Position numbers and translations under genes: made by a program. Under the pieces are notes generated by a model, which worked only from the letters and a program-made list of their open reading frames with translations, was not told where the DNA came from and did no database searches. 64,000 nt of DNA from Coemansia sp. RSA 1200 (lineage: Eukaryota; Kickxellomycota; Kickxellomycetes; Kickxellales; Kickxellaceae). Positions 1 to 10,432 of this stretch are shown piece after piece. Each line of letters starts with the position of its first letter. The first letter of the stretch is position 1. The DNA lies in contig JANBTT010000021.1 in NCBI GenBank assembly GCA_027578915.1, forward strand, positions 1-64,000. The letters run 5' to 3'.

Positions 1-387
1 AGGCGGTCCAAACTGCCATCACTGCGTCTCCTTTTCATAAACCTTTTGTTTATTAGTATGATTCCAATCGGCAAAAAAGTTGGGACTCTAGGTGTAGACC
101 CGGCATACCCGAATGATAATAAATCAGCTTTTTTGAAAAAAAAAAATACAAAGGGGATCCAGATCAAAATAGCCTCCCATATTGACAAATCCCACAATCA
201 CGATGTCAGTGGGGTCTGACTAGGATGCAAAATTTTGAGCTTGGCTCGGAAATAAATGCTTAATAATCGATAGTGCTTTTGTTTTGTCTTTGTTTTTTTG
301 TTCTTTTTCACGTACACTAGAACCAGCACCGAAGCAGCTCTACAACAGCACAGCATCTTGTATACTGCACGGCCCAACTTTCAAGCC

Positions 388-1248
388 ATGGATGTTGACA
401 CAGAACCCCCAGCGACCAGGGACATCGCCTCCCGCATAGTGACACCCGGCACGCTGATTACAAGCGACCCGGCGTACATGCGCGGCCATGGCACCTTTGT
501 AGAGAACGCAGCCATCTACTCGTCGGTTGCCGGCGCAGTGGAGCGGATCAACAAGCTAGTGTCGGTGCGGCCATTGAAGCAGCGGTACGGCGGCGAGATC
601 GGCGACATCATTGTTGGACGCATAACCGAGGTGGCAGCCAAGCGCTGGCGCGTAGACGTGAATTCGCGCCAGGACGGCGTTCTCCTGCTCTCGTCGATCA
701 ATCTTCCCGGTGGCATCCAGAGACGCAAGTCGGAGTCCGACGAGCTGCAGATGCGCTCCTTCTTTGCCGAAGGCGACCTGGTGTTCGCCGAAGTGCAGTC
801 GTACTTTGCTGACGGCGCCCTGTCCCTCCACACACGCTCGATCCAGTATGGCAAGCTGAGAAACGGCACGCTGGTCACCGTGTTTCCGCAGCTTGTTCTC
901 CGCAGTCGCAACCACTTCCACTCGCTTCCGTGCGGCGTGGATGTTGTGCTGGGCGTTAACGGGTATATCTGGGTCAGCAAGCACGTCCCGGCATCGACTA
1001 TTGAGGAGAACTCGGAGCTGATCTACTCTGACAAGAATGAGTTTATCTCGGACGACGAGCGTGAGACTATTGCACGCATTGCAAACTGCATCCAGTTGCT
1101 CAATCGGTTGTACGTAAAGATCACCGACACCTCTATTATCTTTGCTTACGAGGCTAGTCTTGGACACGCTGTCAAGGACCTGTTGACTCAGGACATTGCC
1201 ACCGATCTTGCCCATGCTGTAAAGTCTCGTCTTGACCAGCAGGCCTAG
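388..1248 (+). CDS. RRP4: Exosome complex RNA-binding subunit RRP4
   Basis: This 286-residue protein matches Rrp4, one of the three S1/KH cap subunits of the RNA exosome, which processes and degrades rRNA precursors and other RNAs in nucleus and cytoplasm. The N-terminal segment with ITSDPAYMRGHGTF is the typical Rrp4 entry loop. An S1 domain follows (about residues 75-150, beginning GGEIGDIIVGRI), and then a KH-type domain whose glycine-rich loop reads VVLGVNGYIWVSKH. The reading frame is open further upstream, but only from a TTG at 298, so the first ATG in good context (GCCATGG) at 388 is taken as the start. The length is slightly under that of human EXOSC2 and well under the yeast protein. 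No intron is needed. The next gene, a transporter, lies 244 bp downstream on the same strand and is functionally unrelated. Confidence 0.95.
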   Translation: MDVDTEPPATRDIASRIVTPGTLITSDPAYMRGHGTFVENAAIYSSVAGAVERINKLVSVRPLKQRYGGEIGDIIVGRITEVAAKRWRVDVNSRQDGVLLLSSINLPGGIQRRKSESDELQMRSFFAEGDLVFAEVQSYFADGALSLHTRSIQYGKLRNGTLVTVFPQLVLRSRNHFHSLPCGVDVVLGVNGYIWVSKHVPASTIEENSELIYSDKNEFISDDERETIARIANCIQLLNRLYVKITDTSIIFAYEASLGHAVKDLLTQDIATDLAHAVKSRLDQQA

Positions 1249-1492
1249 GATGATGATACTGCCTATGGAGGCAGTAGCCTGGATTGTACGTAATTGTCTC
1301 TGCAGGGCACTTGGGAAACAAGTGTGCTTTGGTATCGTTCTCATATTGTATGCGAATATATATAAATATAAAATTTAAATTTTAATTCGTATCCATCAAT
1401 TGTCAAGAAATAAAGAAGAGAAAAAAAGGAACGGCCTGTATTGAGCGGGCATATCTCAACATTTCAACGCCAGTCAAAACCCAGAAAATACA

Positions 1493-3301
1493 ATGTATAA
1501 CCAAAGCGAGCCTGATCTTTCAACGCTGCCTTCCTCCAAAAGCTCGGCAGTATTTGTAAAGACAACGGAGCCAATTTCTGCACTTGAAAAGCATGCGGGT
1601 GATTCTGTTATTGCTGACAATGATAAAGGCGAATATCCTGACAAAAGCACAAACAATGCGGACCTAGACCCAGAGACCCACCAGAACGGCTCCAATGTGT
1701 TTGCACGGCTCAAACAACTGGCACTTTGGTACAGACGGTTTTGGGCCGGAGCAGTCTGGTGCATGCTAAGCATATACTTTATTGCCGGACTAGCCGCACG
1801 CCAAAAGACGCAGCCATCCGATGTACTTCCATTCATCGCTCTCTACATGTTTATTACGGGGCGCATTGCGTTTTACTACATCCACATTGACAAAATTTTT
1901 CAAAAAAGTAGGGGTCTGGGATACGTGTGGAACGGGCTTGTTTGCAAGGTTAATAGCAAGCTCACCACCCGCATGCAATACTTCCTGAGCAGCATGTTTC
2001 TGCTGGTCCTGGCATTAATCGTGTCGCTGGGTCTTCCTGTGCGCAGGGGCGAGACCCGTCTTGCACGGATGCAGTCGTTCTTGGGGATACTTGTCATCAC
2101 AGCGCTCTTGGTTGCCACGTCCCGCAACCGCCAGCACATCAACTGGCGGACGGTTATCGGCGGCTACCTGATGCAGTTCTGTGTGGGCTGCATTGTCATG
2201 AAGACCAGCTGGGGCAACAGTCTGTTCACCTGGCTGGCAAACATCGCATCGGCGTTCCTGGCCTTTTCACGCTACGGCGCGGCCTTGCTCCTCGGCGACA
2301 GTGCAGTAAACAGCGGCGCCATTGCAGTCACTATGTTTCCGGTGATCATATTCTTCGCCTCCTTTGTCCAGATGATGTACTATCTGGGCGGAATCCAGTG
2401 GCTGCTGAAACGCGTCGGGTGGTTCTTCCACTGGACTCTGGACACGTCTGGCGCAGAGGCCATTGTTGCGTCCGCATCGCCCTTTGTAGGCCAGAGCGAA
2501 AACACGCTGCTTGTCAAGGACTATCTGGAGCATATGACGGACTCTGAGCTCCATGCATGCATGACCGCTGGGTTTGCCACTATCAGCGGATCTGTGTTCC
2601 AGGCATACGTCGTGCTTGGCGTGGATGCAAAGAACCTGATAACCGCATGCATCATGTCCATCCCCTGCTCTCTTGCGCTAAGCAAGATCAGATACCCAGA
2701 GACCGGAGCGCCCCGGACCCGTGGCCAGATTGCGGTGTCGGAGTGCAAGCGGGAGTCAAACATACTCCATGCTCTCGGGAACGGTGCAGCCACCGGTGTT
2801 CACCTGTGCTTGCTGATTCTCGCGACAATAATAGGAATGGTGTCGCTTATTTACGCAATCAACTTTATGCTCACATGGTTTGGCCAGTTCATTGGGATCC
2901 AGGACCTTACGCTGGAGCTTGTGCTTGGGTACCTGCTGTGTCCGCTGACGTGGCTGCTTGGCGTCCCAGCAAGCGATGTTCTGGCGGTATCCAAGCTGTT
3001 GGGTCTGAAGCTTGTTGCAAACGAGTTTATTGCCTACTCATGGCTCACAGGAGGAGGAGGAGGAGCAACAGCCGGGCTAGGGGAGCCGGTCCAGAACCAG
3101 CTCACCGCCCGCGGACTGATGATTGCCCAGTTCTCGCTTGCTGGCTTTGCAAATACCGGCTCTGTTGCGCAGGTGATTGCCACAATTGGAGCTCTGGCGC
3201 CGTCGCGGAAAGAGGATGTGTCCAGACTAGCGCTGAGTGCGTGTCTCACGGGTGCCATTGCAACCATGCTGACGGCGGCCATTGTGTCGATGATTGTTTA
3301 G
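1493..3301 (+). CDS. Concentrative nucleoside transporter (SLC28/CNT family), copy 1
   Basis: This 602-residue membrane protein belongs to the concentrative nucleoside transporters, which use an ion gradient to import nucleosides across the plasma membrane. About 95 hydrophilic N-terminal residues precede the first membrane segment (residues about 85-105), and many hydrophobic helices follow. Diagnostic CNT segments are visible: FVGQSENTLLVKDYL near residue 330, MTAGFATISGS near 355, MSIPCSLALSKIRYPE near 390, and the family signature (G/A)XKX3NEFVA(Y/M/F), seen here as GLKLVANEFIAY near residue 505. The ATG at 1493 follows an in-frame stop-rich, AT-rich leader and is the first one available. 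The gene is intronless. It is followed in tandem by a clear paralogue at 3943. Substrate preference cannot be read from the sequence. Confidence 0.93.
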   Translation: MYNQSEPDLSTLPSSKSSAVFVKTTEPISALEKHAGDSVIADNDKGEYPDKSTNNADLDPETHQNGSNVFARLKQLALWYRRFWAGAVWCMLSIYFIAGLAARQKTQPSDVLPFIALYMFITGRIAFYYIHIDKIFQKSRGLGYVWNGLVCKVNSKLTTRMQYFLSSMFLLVLALIVSLGLPVRRGETRLARMQSFLGILVITALLVATSRNRQHINWRTVIGGYLMQFCVGCIVMKTSWGNSLFTWLANIASAFLAFSRYGAALLLGDSAVNSGAIAVTMFPVIIFFASFVQMMYYLGGIQWLLKRVGWFFHWTLDTSGAEAIVASASPFVGQSENTLLVKDYLEHMTDSELHACMTAGFATISGSVFQAYVVLGVDAKNLITACIMSIPCSLALSKIRYPETGAPRTRGQIAVSECKRESNILHALGNGAATGVHLCLLILATIIGMVSLIYAINFMLTWFGQFIGIQDLTLELVLGYLLCPLTWLLGVPASDVLAVSKLLGLKLVANEFIAYSWLTGGGGGATAGLGEPVQNQLTARGLMIAQFSLAGFANTGSVAQVIATIGALAPSRKEDVSRLALSACLTGAIATMLTAAIVSMIV

Positions 3302-3942
3302 TTTTTTATTTATTTATTTCCTCTGGTATTGTCAATTAACTAGTAGTCTGCTGGATATCTAGATATGACTATTGCCGCGACTAGAAGATAAACTAGTCAT
3401 ATGGCCGATTCTTTCCAAAAAAAAAAAACAATGCTAGTAGTGTATGTGATCTCCGGTGACCGGGCATTATTATCTCTCGTCTGTTGGGAGGTAGACAAGC
3501 AAAACAAAGGGACGTCGTGGGATTTTGCGGCGCATCTATTATTCATTCTTGCAAAGTACAATTCCATACTGGCTCAACTATTCATTTCATTCCATTTGTT
3601 TGTGAGTAATTGCAACATGTAAGGCTGGGTTTTATTTCATTCCTTTATTCCTCCCAGAGACTCCCCTACCTTCTTCAAACCAGCCGCCATCTAGCATTCA
3701 CCGGCCCAGATATAACTGGGTGAGGAAGGGGATGTGTTTTATTTTATTTTCTGTTCAGTTGGGAAATGTGTATAGTCAATAGAGATAGATAGAGTATACA
3801 GCATATAACATTATACCAGCATTCATTCATTTTTTTTGACGATATACTACATAACAAGCTTCCTTCCTTTTGCTCCTTTCCCCCCTTTTTCTCTTCATTG
3901 ACTGTCTTGGTGTTTTGGTAACCAGACTAGTACCACTTTCCT
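3302..3942. other. Spacer between the two CNT genes
   Basis: This 641-bp AT-rich spacer holds the 3' end of the first transporter gene and the promoter and leader of the second. The last 120 bp before the start codon are strongly pyrimidine-rich, as in other leaders of this window. A small open frame at 3401-3622 has no recognisable features and is not called. Confidence 0.6.
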
Positions 3943-5769
3943 ATGGATAGACACACAGAGCATGCCGGAACTAATAATAATGAAAAGGCCAAGGTCGAGG
4001 TAAACAGCATAAGCGGCAGCATCAAAAGCAGCAGCAGCAATAGTAACAACGACGACGAATATGGCAATACCGGTGGCATGCCAACCGAGCGGACATCCGT
4101 CGAGGCAAGACTAGAGCAAGCGGCAGTAGCCGAAGGAGACAGCCCCAAGGAACACGAAAGCCGTGGCAGAGGAACCAGAAGGTTTGACATTAGCGCCCGC
4201 ATCCGCTTCTACTGGAGACAGTACAAGGTGTTCTGGTGCCTGGGGATCTGGCTCCTGATCACCGGGTACTTTGTCGCCGCGGTTGCGCTGAGGAGGAAAA
4301 CAAAGCTGTCAGACACCCTGCCACTTATATTTATATACGTGTTTATCTCGCTCAAGATGCTAATCGCGTTCACAGGCACTTCGTTTGTTTCCCACCTAGC
4401 ATCGAATGCCGGCAGCAGGGTAGTGGTGGATGGGATCCGATGGGTGCCCCGACGACTTCGGTACGCGGTTGCGGCCATAGCGCTGCTGGCCATCGTTCTG
4501 TCGGTGTCCCTCGGACTGGCGGACAGCGCGCTGGGGACGCGGATGGAGCGGATGCACTCGCTTCTGGGGATCGTGATCATCTTGTGCGTGCTTACGGTTA
4601 CGTCCAAGCATCCGCGCAGCATACAGTGGCGCACAGTGCTTGTCGGAATGCTCCTGCAGTTCTGTCTCGGGTGCACTGTGACCAAGACTCGGTGGGGGCT
4701 GGCTCTGTTCACATGGATGGCCAACAGGGCTGGCGATCTTCTCGAGTTCTCGAGCTACGGCGCAAAGTTCCTGTTCGGCGACGACGTTGGGTCAATGGCG
4801 TTCTTTGCAATGGCGGTGTTTCCGGCAGTGATATTCTTCACAGCGCTTATCCAGACAGTGTACTATCTGGGCGGAATGCAGTGGCTGCTACGGAACCTGG
4901 GGCGTTCGCTACAGATACTGTTTGGCGTGTCGGGCGTCGAGGCACTGACCGCCGCAGCTGCGCCGTTCATTGGGATGACGGAGAACATGATCCTGATAAA
5001 GGACCACATCGAGCATCTGACGGACTCTGAGATCCACGCCTGCATGACCGCGGGGTTTGCCACAGTCAGCGGGTCAACACTGCAGGCGTACCTAGTGCTC
5101 GGTGTTGATCCAGCCAGCCTGATCACGGCGTGCATCATGTCGATTCCGTGCTCCATGGCGCTGACCAAGATCCGGTACCCGGAGACCGAAGAGCCGGTGA
5201 CGCGCGGCCGAGCCGTGGAGCCGCTACGTCAGACAGACGAGATCAATGTACTGCACGCAATCGGCAACGGCGCCGCGGTGGGCATCAACCTCGTGCTGCT
5301 GCTTGCAGCCAACCTGATCGCAATGATCTCAATGGTCAACCTGGTGGACTTTTTCTTCACGTGGTTCGGGCAGTTCATAGCAATCGACGACCTGACGCTA
5401 GAGCTGATCCTCAGCTACGTGTTGTACCCGTACGCGTGGCTGCTGGGCGTGCCGACAAAGGACCTGCTCTCGGTGTCAAAGCTGCTGGGCATCAAGTTTG
5501 TTATCAACGAGCTTGTTGCGTACCAGCGTCTTGGAGACAGCTCTGGCGGCCCGTCAATAAAGTCGATGCTGGCCCCGCGCAGCAGGACGATCGTGGAGTA
5601 TGCGCTCTGCGGATTCGGGAACCTCGGCAGCATCGCAATAGTGATTGCCACGAGCGGAGCGCTGGCCCCAACCAGGCGGGCAGACTTTTCGCGGCTGGCG
5701 CTCAGCGCGTGCGTGACCGGATTCATAGCAACGACGATAACGGCGGCTATTGTGTCGATGGTGATGTAG
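3943..5769 (+). CDS. Concentrative nucleoside transporter (SLC28/CNT family), copy 2
   Basis: This 608-residue protein is a tandem paralogue of the preceding transporter and aligns with it along the whole membrane domain. The hydrophilic N-terminus (about 100 residues, rich in Ser and Asn) is unrelated in detail. CNT hallmarks are FIGMTENMILIKDHI, MTAGFATVSGS and MSIPCSMALTKIRYPE. The family signature is present as GIKFVINELVAY, so the usual NEF reads NEL; the first copy keeps NEF. The ATG at 3943 lies directly after a pyrimidine-rich leader. The gene is intronless and converges on ILV2, whose stop codon lies 189 bp away on the opposite strand. The two copies may differ in substrate range or expression, but the sequence alone does not show how. 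Confidence 0.92.
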   Translation: MDRHTEHAGTNNNEKAKVEVNSISGSIKSSSSNSNNDDEYGNTGGMPTERTSVEARLEQAAVAEGDSPKEHESRGRGTRRFDISARIRFYWRQYKVFWCLGIWLLITGYFVAAVALRRKTKLSDTLPLIFIYVFISLKMLIAFTGTSFVSHLASNAGSRVVVDGIRWVPRRLRYAVAAIALLAIVLSVSLGLADSALGTRMERMHSLLGIVIILCVLTVTSKHPRSIQWRTVLVGMLLQFCLGCTVTKTRWGLALFTWMANRAGDLLEFSSYGAKFLFGDDVGSMAFFAMAVFPAVIFFTALIQTVYYLGGMQWLLRNLGRSLQILFGVSGVEALTAAAAPFIGMTENMILIKDHIEHLTDSEIHACMTAGFATVSGSTLQAYLVLGVDPASLITACIMSIPCSMALTKIRYPETEEPVTRGRAVEPLRQTDEINVLHAIGNGAAVGINLVLLLAANLIAMISMVNLVDFFFTWFGQFIAIDDLTLELILSYVLYPYAWLLGVPTKDLLSVSKLLGIKFVINELVAYQRLGDSSGGPSIKSMLAPRSRTIVEYALCGFGNLGSIAIVIATSGALAPTRRADFSRLALSACVTGFIATTITAAIVSMVM

Positions 5770-5958
5770 AGAGGGAGAAATTGCGGTGTATGTTCATTGC
5801 TAGCCAAATAAGAAGCAAGATGGAGAACGAACGGACAGGCAAAGTAACCTTGTGGTGGGAATAGTTTATCATATATTGGCTCATGATGGGAAAAGAGGTT
5901 AAAGAAAGAAAGCATTTTGGAGGAAGAACAGCAGCAGCAAACAAGAAAGACAGATCAA

Positions 5959-8743
5959 TCAAAAGTCGATCTTTTGGCCGTTTGCAAGAACCATCTCGTG
6001 GAGAGGCTTACCGCCGGGCGCCATAGGATACACGTGCTCGGAGGCATCGACGACAGCCTCAAGCATGACGGGGCCGGGCTCGCGAAGGAACTCCTCGATG
6101 GCCTGCGGAAGATCGTTGAGGTTTGAGACCTTCATTCCGCGCACGCCCATTGCCTCGGCAAGCTTGACAAAGTCGGGGTTGCGCATGGGCGTGTGTGAGT
6201 GGCGCTTGTCGTAGAACAGATCCTGCCACTGCTTGACCATGCCCTGGAAGTTGTTGTTGAGCACAAGCTGCTTGGCGGCGATTCCGAACTGCGCAGACGT
6301 GGCCATCTCCATGGCTGTCATCGAGAACGAGCCGTCGCCATCGATGTTGATGACGGTCTTCTCAGGCGCTCCGACCTTGGCACCGATGGCAGCGGGAACA
6401 CCAAAGCCCATGGTTCCAAGCCCACCAGACGTCACAAAGGTGTGCGGGTAGCGCCAGCGGTAGTACTGCGCGGCCCACATCTGGTGCTGGCCAACACCGG
6501 TGGTGAGAACGGTGTTGTGCTTCTCGCTCTCGAGCTGTCTGTTCAGCTCCACAATGACCGACTGCGGCTTGAGATCGCGCGATGGATCGGCCTCGGACGA
6601 GTACGTGAACGGATACTTGGCCTTCCACGTCTGGATCCGGTCGAACCACAGATCGCGCGAGCGGTGCACGACGTGCGGAATGAGCGCAGCAAGGTTCTCG
6701 CCCACGTCGCCCTCGACGGCAATGTCGGCGTTGACTGTCTTGTTGATGTTCTTTGGCAGAATGTCAAAGTGGACAATGCCGCCGCGACCCTCCAGCGCCG
6801 CCTTCTTGGCCTCGGGCGCAAAGTACCGCAGATTGCCCGTCACACGGTCGTCAAAGCGCGCACCCAGCGCAAGCACAAGATCGGCGCTCTGAATCGACAA
6901 GTTGGCGTACACGCTGCCGTGCATGCCCAGCATGTGCAGACTCTTTGGATCCAGTTCGTCAAAGGCGCCCAGACCCAGCAAGGTGGTTGTGACTGGGATG
7001 TTGGCCTTGTCGGCAAACTCGCGCAGAAGCTTCCAGCCGCCCGGCGACGACAAGATGCCGTGCCCAGCATAGATGACGGGCTTCTTGGCGCCGTTGCACA
7101 GCTCGGCAACGCGCTGCAGCGCCTCTTGGTGGTTGCGCGCCGTGTCGTTGGCGCCCGACCTGCCAATGCTCTCTGGCATCGGCCGCGACGGAAGGAACGG
7201 CCGCACCGTTGGGATTGCGCGGTTCAGAACGCCGCCAGTGACGTCCTTGGGCAGATCAACAAGCACGGGTCCCGGACGCCCAGACGTTGCAATCTCAAAC
7301 GCCTCGCTGATGCGGCGCGGCAGCTCGGCAATGTCCTTGACCATGACGTTCCACTTTGTGCACGAGCGCGAGATCCCAACAATGTCGGCCTCCTGGAAGC
7401 CGTCGCTGCCAATGGCCGACGTCGGCACCTGTCCGCTGAACACAATCAGCGGCACGCCGTCTGAGAGAGCATCCTGCAGCGGCGTGATAATGTTTGTTGC
7501 GCCTGGTCCCGACGTAACAAGAACCACGCCCGGCTTGCCGGCTACGCGTGCGTACGCCTCCGCCATATGTCCCGCGCCCTGCTCGTGCCGCGGAAGGATA
7601 AAGTCAAAGTAGCTCGAGTTGTAGATGGCATCAAACACCGGCAGGATTGCGCCGCCAGGATACCCAAACACCTTCTCGACGCCGTGCCGCAGCATCATCT
7701 CGTGGAAGATCTCGCCTCCCGTCATGCCAACAAAGCTGTGGTCGTACTCCTTCTCTGTGCGCTGGGTCAGCGGCTGCGCTGACGTCGCCCACACCTTTGA
7801 TGACGCCCCGCCTGTTGCTGGGCCTGCGCCGCCTACCGCTGCAGGCTGTGCGTTTTCCTTGACACTACAGTTAAAATAGGTAAATAAATAGGTAGATAAG
7901 ATTTGCTGATTTAGAGTATGTCTGACAACTTTGCTTGGCTGCTGACCAACATAGAAAAAAAGGGGGAACGAATCTGCTTCCCAGGTCAAATCTCAGTCAT
8001 CAATCCAGATAGACATGTTGCTCATGTGGACACAGATAGACTTGGGAGCAAGCGAGTGAGTGGAGCAGACTTTTGCATACAATAAATCCGCCTGCTCTAA
8101 TTGTCACGGAGCACGCTTTCTTTCTTTCACGACCAGCGCGTGTTTTCCCAAAGTGCTGCAATGCATCCACACTTTGGGAACATGCAATAGTTGTGAAAGA
8201 TAAAAGGATTAAGCAGCAAGTCCAGGATCGGAAAGAACCGGTGCGATCCGACTATAACGATCTCTTCCGAGTCCTGCAATATCCCGGAAACAAAGATCCC
8301 CCTTCTCCAAGACATATGCACTGGCTGCACCTAGCGACAATGACAACGCACACAGCTTGCGTGGCTTAATCGCTGCAAATCGCATTGAAGAAGAGAGGGG
8401 GGAATAGAGAAAGGAAAGAAAGAAACTGTGCAGCCACAGGCACACAAACCCCCTCCTCATTCTCTTTGTTGCAAAGGGAAACGAGGACGATGGAATACGA
8501 TAACAGAAGCTGTTTCAATTCATACACAGCCAAGATGAAAAGCCAAGCAGGACAGAAGAGTTGATAGAGCCATAGTGGTACTTACGGTGCTGTGGCCTTG
8601 AACCGCCGCTGTTCGCGAGAAACGACTCTGAGTGCGCCGGCAACAGCTGCTGCTGCCGTGTGCTGTTTGGAAAGGGCCGGCGTGACCGCAGACGCGGCCG
8701 TGGAGGCCAACGCAACCATCGAGGAGGGTTTTGTGAACGCCAT
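5959..8743 (-). CDS. ILV2: Acetolactate synthase catalytic subunit, mitochondrial (two exons)
   Basis: Acetohydroxyacid synthase condenses pyruvate with pyruvate or 2-oxobutyrate, using ThDP and FAD, in the first common step of valine, leucine and isoleucine synthesis in mitochondria. The protein (687 residues after splicing) has the ThDP glutamate motif RHEQGAGHMAEAYAR, the loop GQVPTSAIGSDGFQEAD, GARFDDRVTGN, and the ThDP/Mg motif GDGSFSM ending in NNN. The N-terminus must be spliced. Exon 1 (8743-8586) encodes an Arg/Ala-rich presequence starting MAFTKPSSM and ends at a GTAAGT donor. Exon 2 begins at 7864 after a TGTAG acceptor. The phases match (158 nt leaves two bases, giving a Pro codon). 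The unspliced frame has no ATG upstream, only a TTG at 7989, which supports the 721-bp intron. Its promoter region carries two TGAGTCA sites. It heads an ILV gene block. Confidence 0.95.
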
Positions 8744-9997
8744 TTTCAAGACCGGTTAGATGGAGGAGAGAGCTCTGGTAACAGCGTCAGGAAAAAAGAA
8801 GAGCAATAGAAATAAAACTCTGGGTAAATAAAAAAGAAAGAGCCTGATAAGGACAAGGACCACTGCGGTTGACCAAGAGTGGAAGAGAAGAGAAAGAGAG
8901 AAAGGAGCTCCTTTTTCTCAACAACTGGCTGTGAAAATATTTTGCAACCGGCTTTTTTTTCAATGGTGCAGAACAAGCAAAATAAAAAATTAGAACAGTA
9001 TGCCCCCTTCTTTTGTTTCTGTCCTCTTTATGAGTAATAATGGCTGCTTTTGACTAACCAAGAGAAGCAACTGGCAGAATGCAGTTAGGAGCTGTCAGAA
9101 AAAGAAGACGGGTTTTTTGCTTTTGGATATGGCGGAACAGATCCCTCCGTTTGACTTGCTTCAGAACGATTGACAAGTACTGCTGCCTTTTTTTGTGACC
9201 GTTGTTTTTGTGGCAACCAGATACGGGAAAGCAGGCACCAAAAAAGAGAAAGATGAAATAAAAATAGGAGAAACAAAAAAAAAAAACTTTTTTTCGTGGC
9301 AGAGAACCTCCTCCTCAGACACAGTCCTTTATACATCGAAAAAAGAGAAAATCCCAACAGCGTTTTCGGTGTGAGCATATACAACATAAATTAGCTCTAC
9401 AATTATTGTGTTTTCGCCGATCTTGAGAAGGGGCGATAAGTGGACAAGATAAAAGAAAGCCCAGAACTCTTTTTTTTTTTTTTCGCTGGCGGGCTTAGTG
9501 GAGGAGATTCGGCATTTTCACTTCTTGGGCTAGTTTAGCCAACCACAGCAAAAGGAGGGGATTGCTTTTGGCTTGACACAGACACTTGCAGAGAGTGTGT
9601 CTATGCATGAAGATGATACGCTTGCTCTTGGCTTGTGACAAGCCGAGAACAAAAAGGACAGCAATTGGATTGGATTGGGCTCAGTTTTGAGTGAACATAA
9701 CATTGTTGCTGAATACCACTATCACCCATTCCCGCCGCCCTTCCCCAATGCTTTTTTCCAGCGAGTGCTCTTTAGTTACAGATTGACTGGGATGATAGAT
9801 GGCAGATAAGGCTGGGCGGAATCTTTCTGCGATACCCAGCAGAAGCAGCAACATCCACAGGAGCTTGATCCATCCTGCCTTGTCATGCCAAAGGAAAAAA
9901 AAAAAGAAAAGCACAAGCCAAGTAACTGAGCGGGTAAAAAGAAGGTCTAATGGTGGGCATGTGCCATGTGTGTTTTTTCTTGGGATCAACACGCATG

Positions 9998-10004
9998 TGA
10001 GTCA
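9998..10004. promoter_or_regulatory. TGAGTCA element 1 (Gcn4/Cpc1-type site)
   Basis: This is an exact TGAGTCA, the bZIP site bound by Gcn4/CpcA-type regulators of amino acid synthesis. It lies about 1.25 kb upstream of the ILV2 start and 14 bp (start to start 18 bp) from a second copy. Function is inferred from the motif and the gene context. Confidence 0.45.
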
Positions 10005-10015
10005 CATAGTGATTG

Positions 10016-10022
10016 TGAGTCA
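10016..10022. promoter_or_regulatory. TGAGTCA element 2 (Gcn4/Cpc1-type site)
   Basis: This is a second exact TGAGTCA, 18 bp from the first in the same orientation. The pair is nearly two helical turns apart, which would place bound dimers on a similar face of the DNA. It lies in the spacer between ILV2 and ILV6 copy A. Confidence 0.45.
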
Positions 10023-10432
10023 GTCCTTGCTTGCATTAGAAGCACATAAATTTTCCGATCATTAGACTGGTAAAAAAATTTTTATTTTCCATATGCATGC
10101 ATTATTTTTTCCATTCCATCCATACCAGCATGTACGCGTATATTGTACGCGTATATGTGTGTCATCACCACCACCAGTGCAGCTCCTACAAGCACGGTAG
10201 GGAAGTTACATACGCAAAGGAACGAAATGAAATGGTTCAGCAGTGGGTTGAGGAGGGGTGAAAAGAGAAAGGTTTCATTCCATCAAGACACAATAGCCGG
10301 CGAGGAGGGCGTGAAAAGAAAAAAGAAAGAAAGAAAGGACAACAAAAGCTGTGAAGATCGCAGCAGAATGCGAACCAGTCTAGATATCCTCTGTGGCGGC
10401 GGCAAACGATGACAATATTAGCTCAGATCAGC

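Larger units (their letters stand above)
8744..10432. promoter_or_regulatory. ILV2 upstream region / ILV6 copy A downstream region
   Basis: This 1.69-kb spacer contains no credible gene. It holds the promoter and leader of ILV2 (read leftward) and the 3' flank of the first ILV6 gene. It is rich in A and T homopolymers and purine tracts. Two exact TGAGTCA elements lie near its right side and are listed separately. No clear TATA element for ILV2 was identified. Confidence 0.55.

Noticed and set aside
6199..7464. 421-codon frame antisense to ILV2
   Set aside because: It is the complement of a highly conserved enzyme gene, and GC-rich third positions keep the antisense open. It has no protein features of its own.
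7865..7989. Unspliced N-terminal extension of ILV2 exon 2
   Set aside because: It opens only with TTG, lacks a presequence, and lies inside an intron with matching splice sites and phase to a proper presequence exon.
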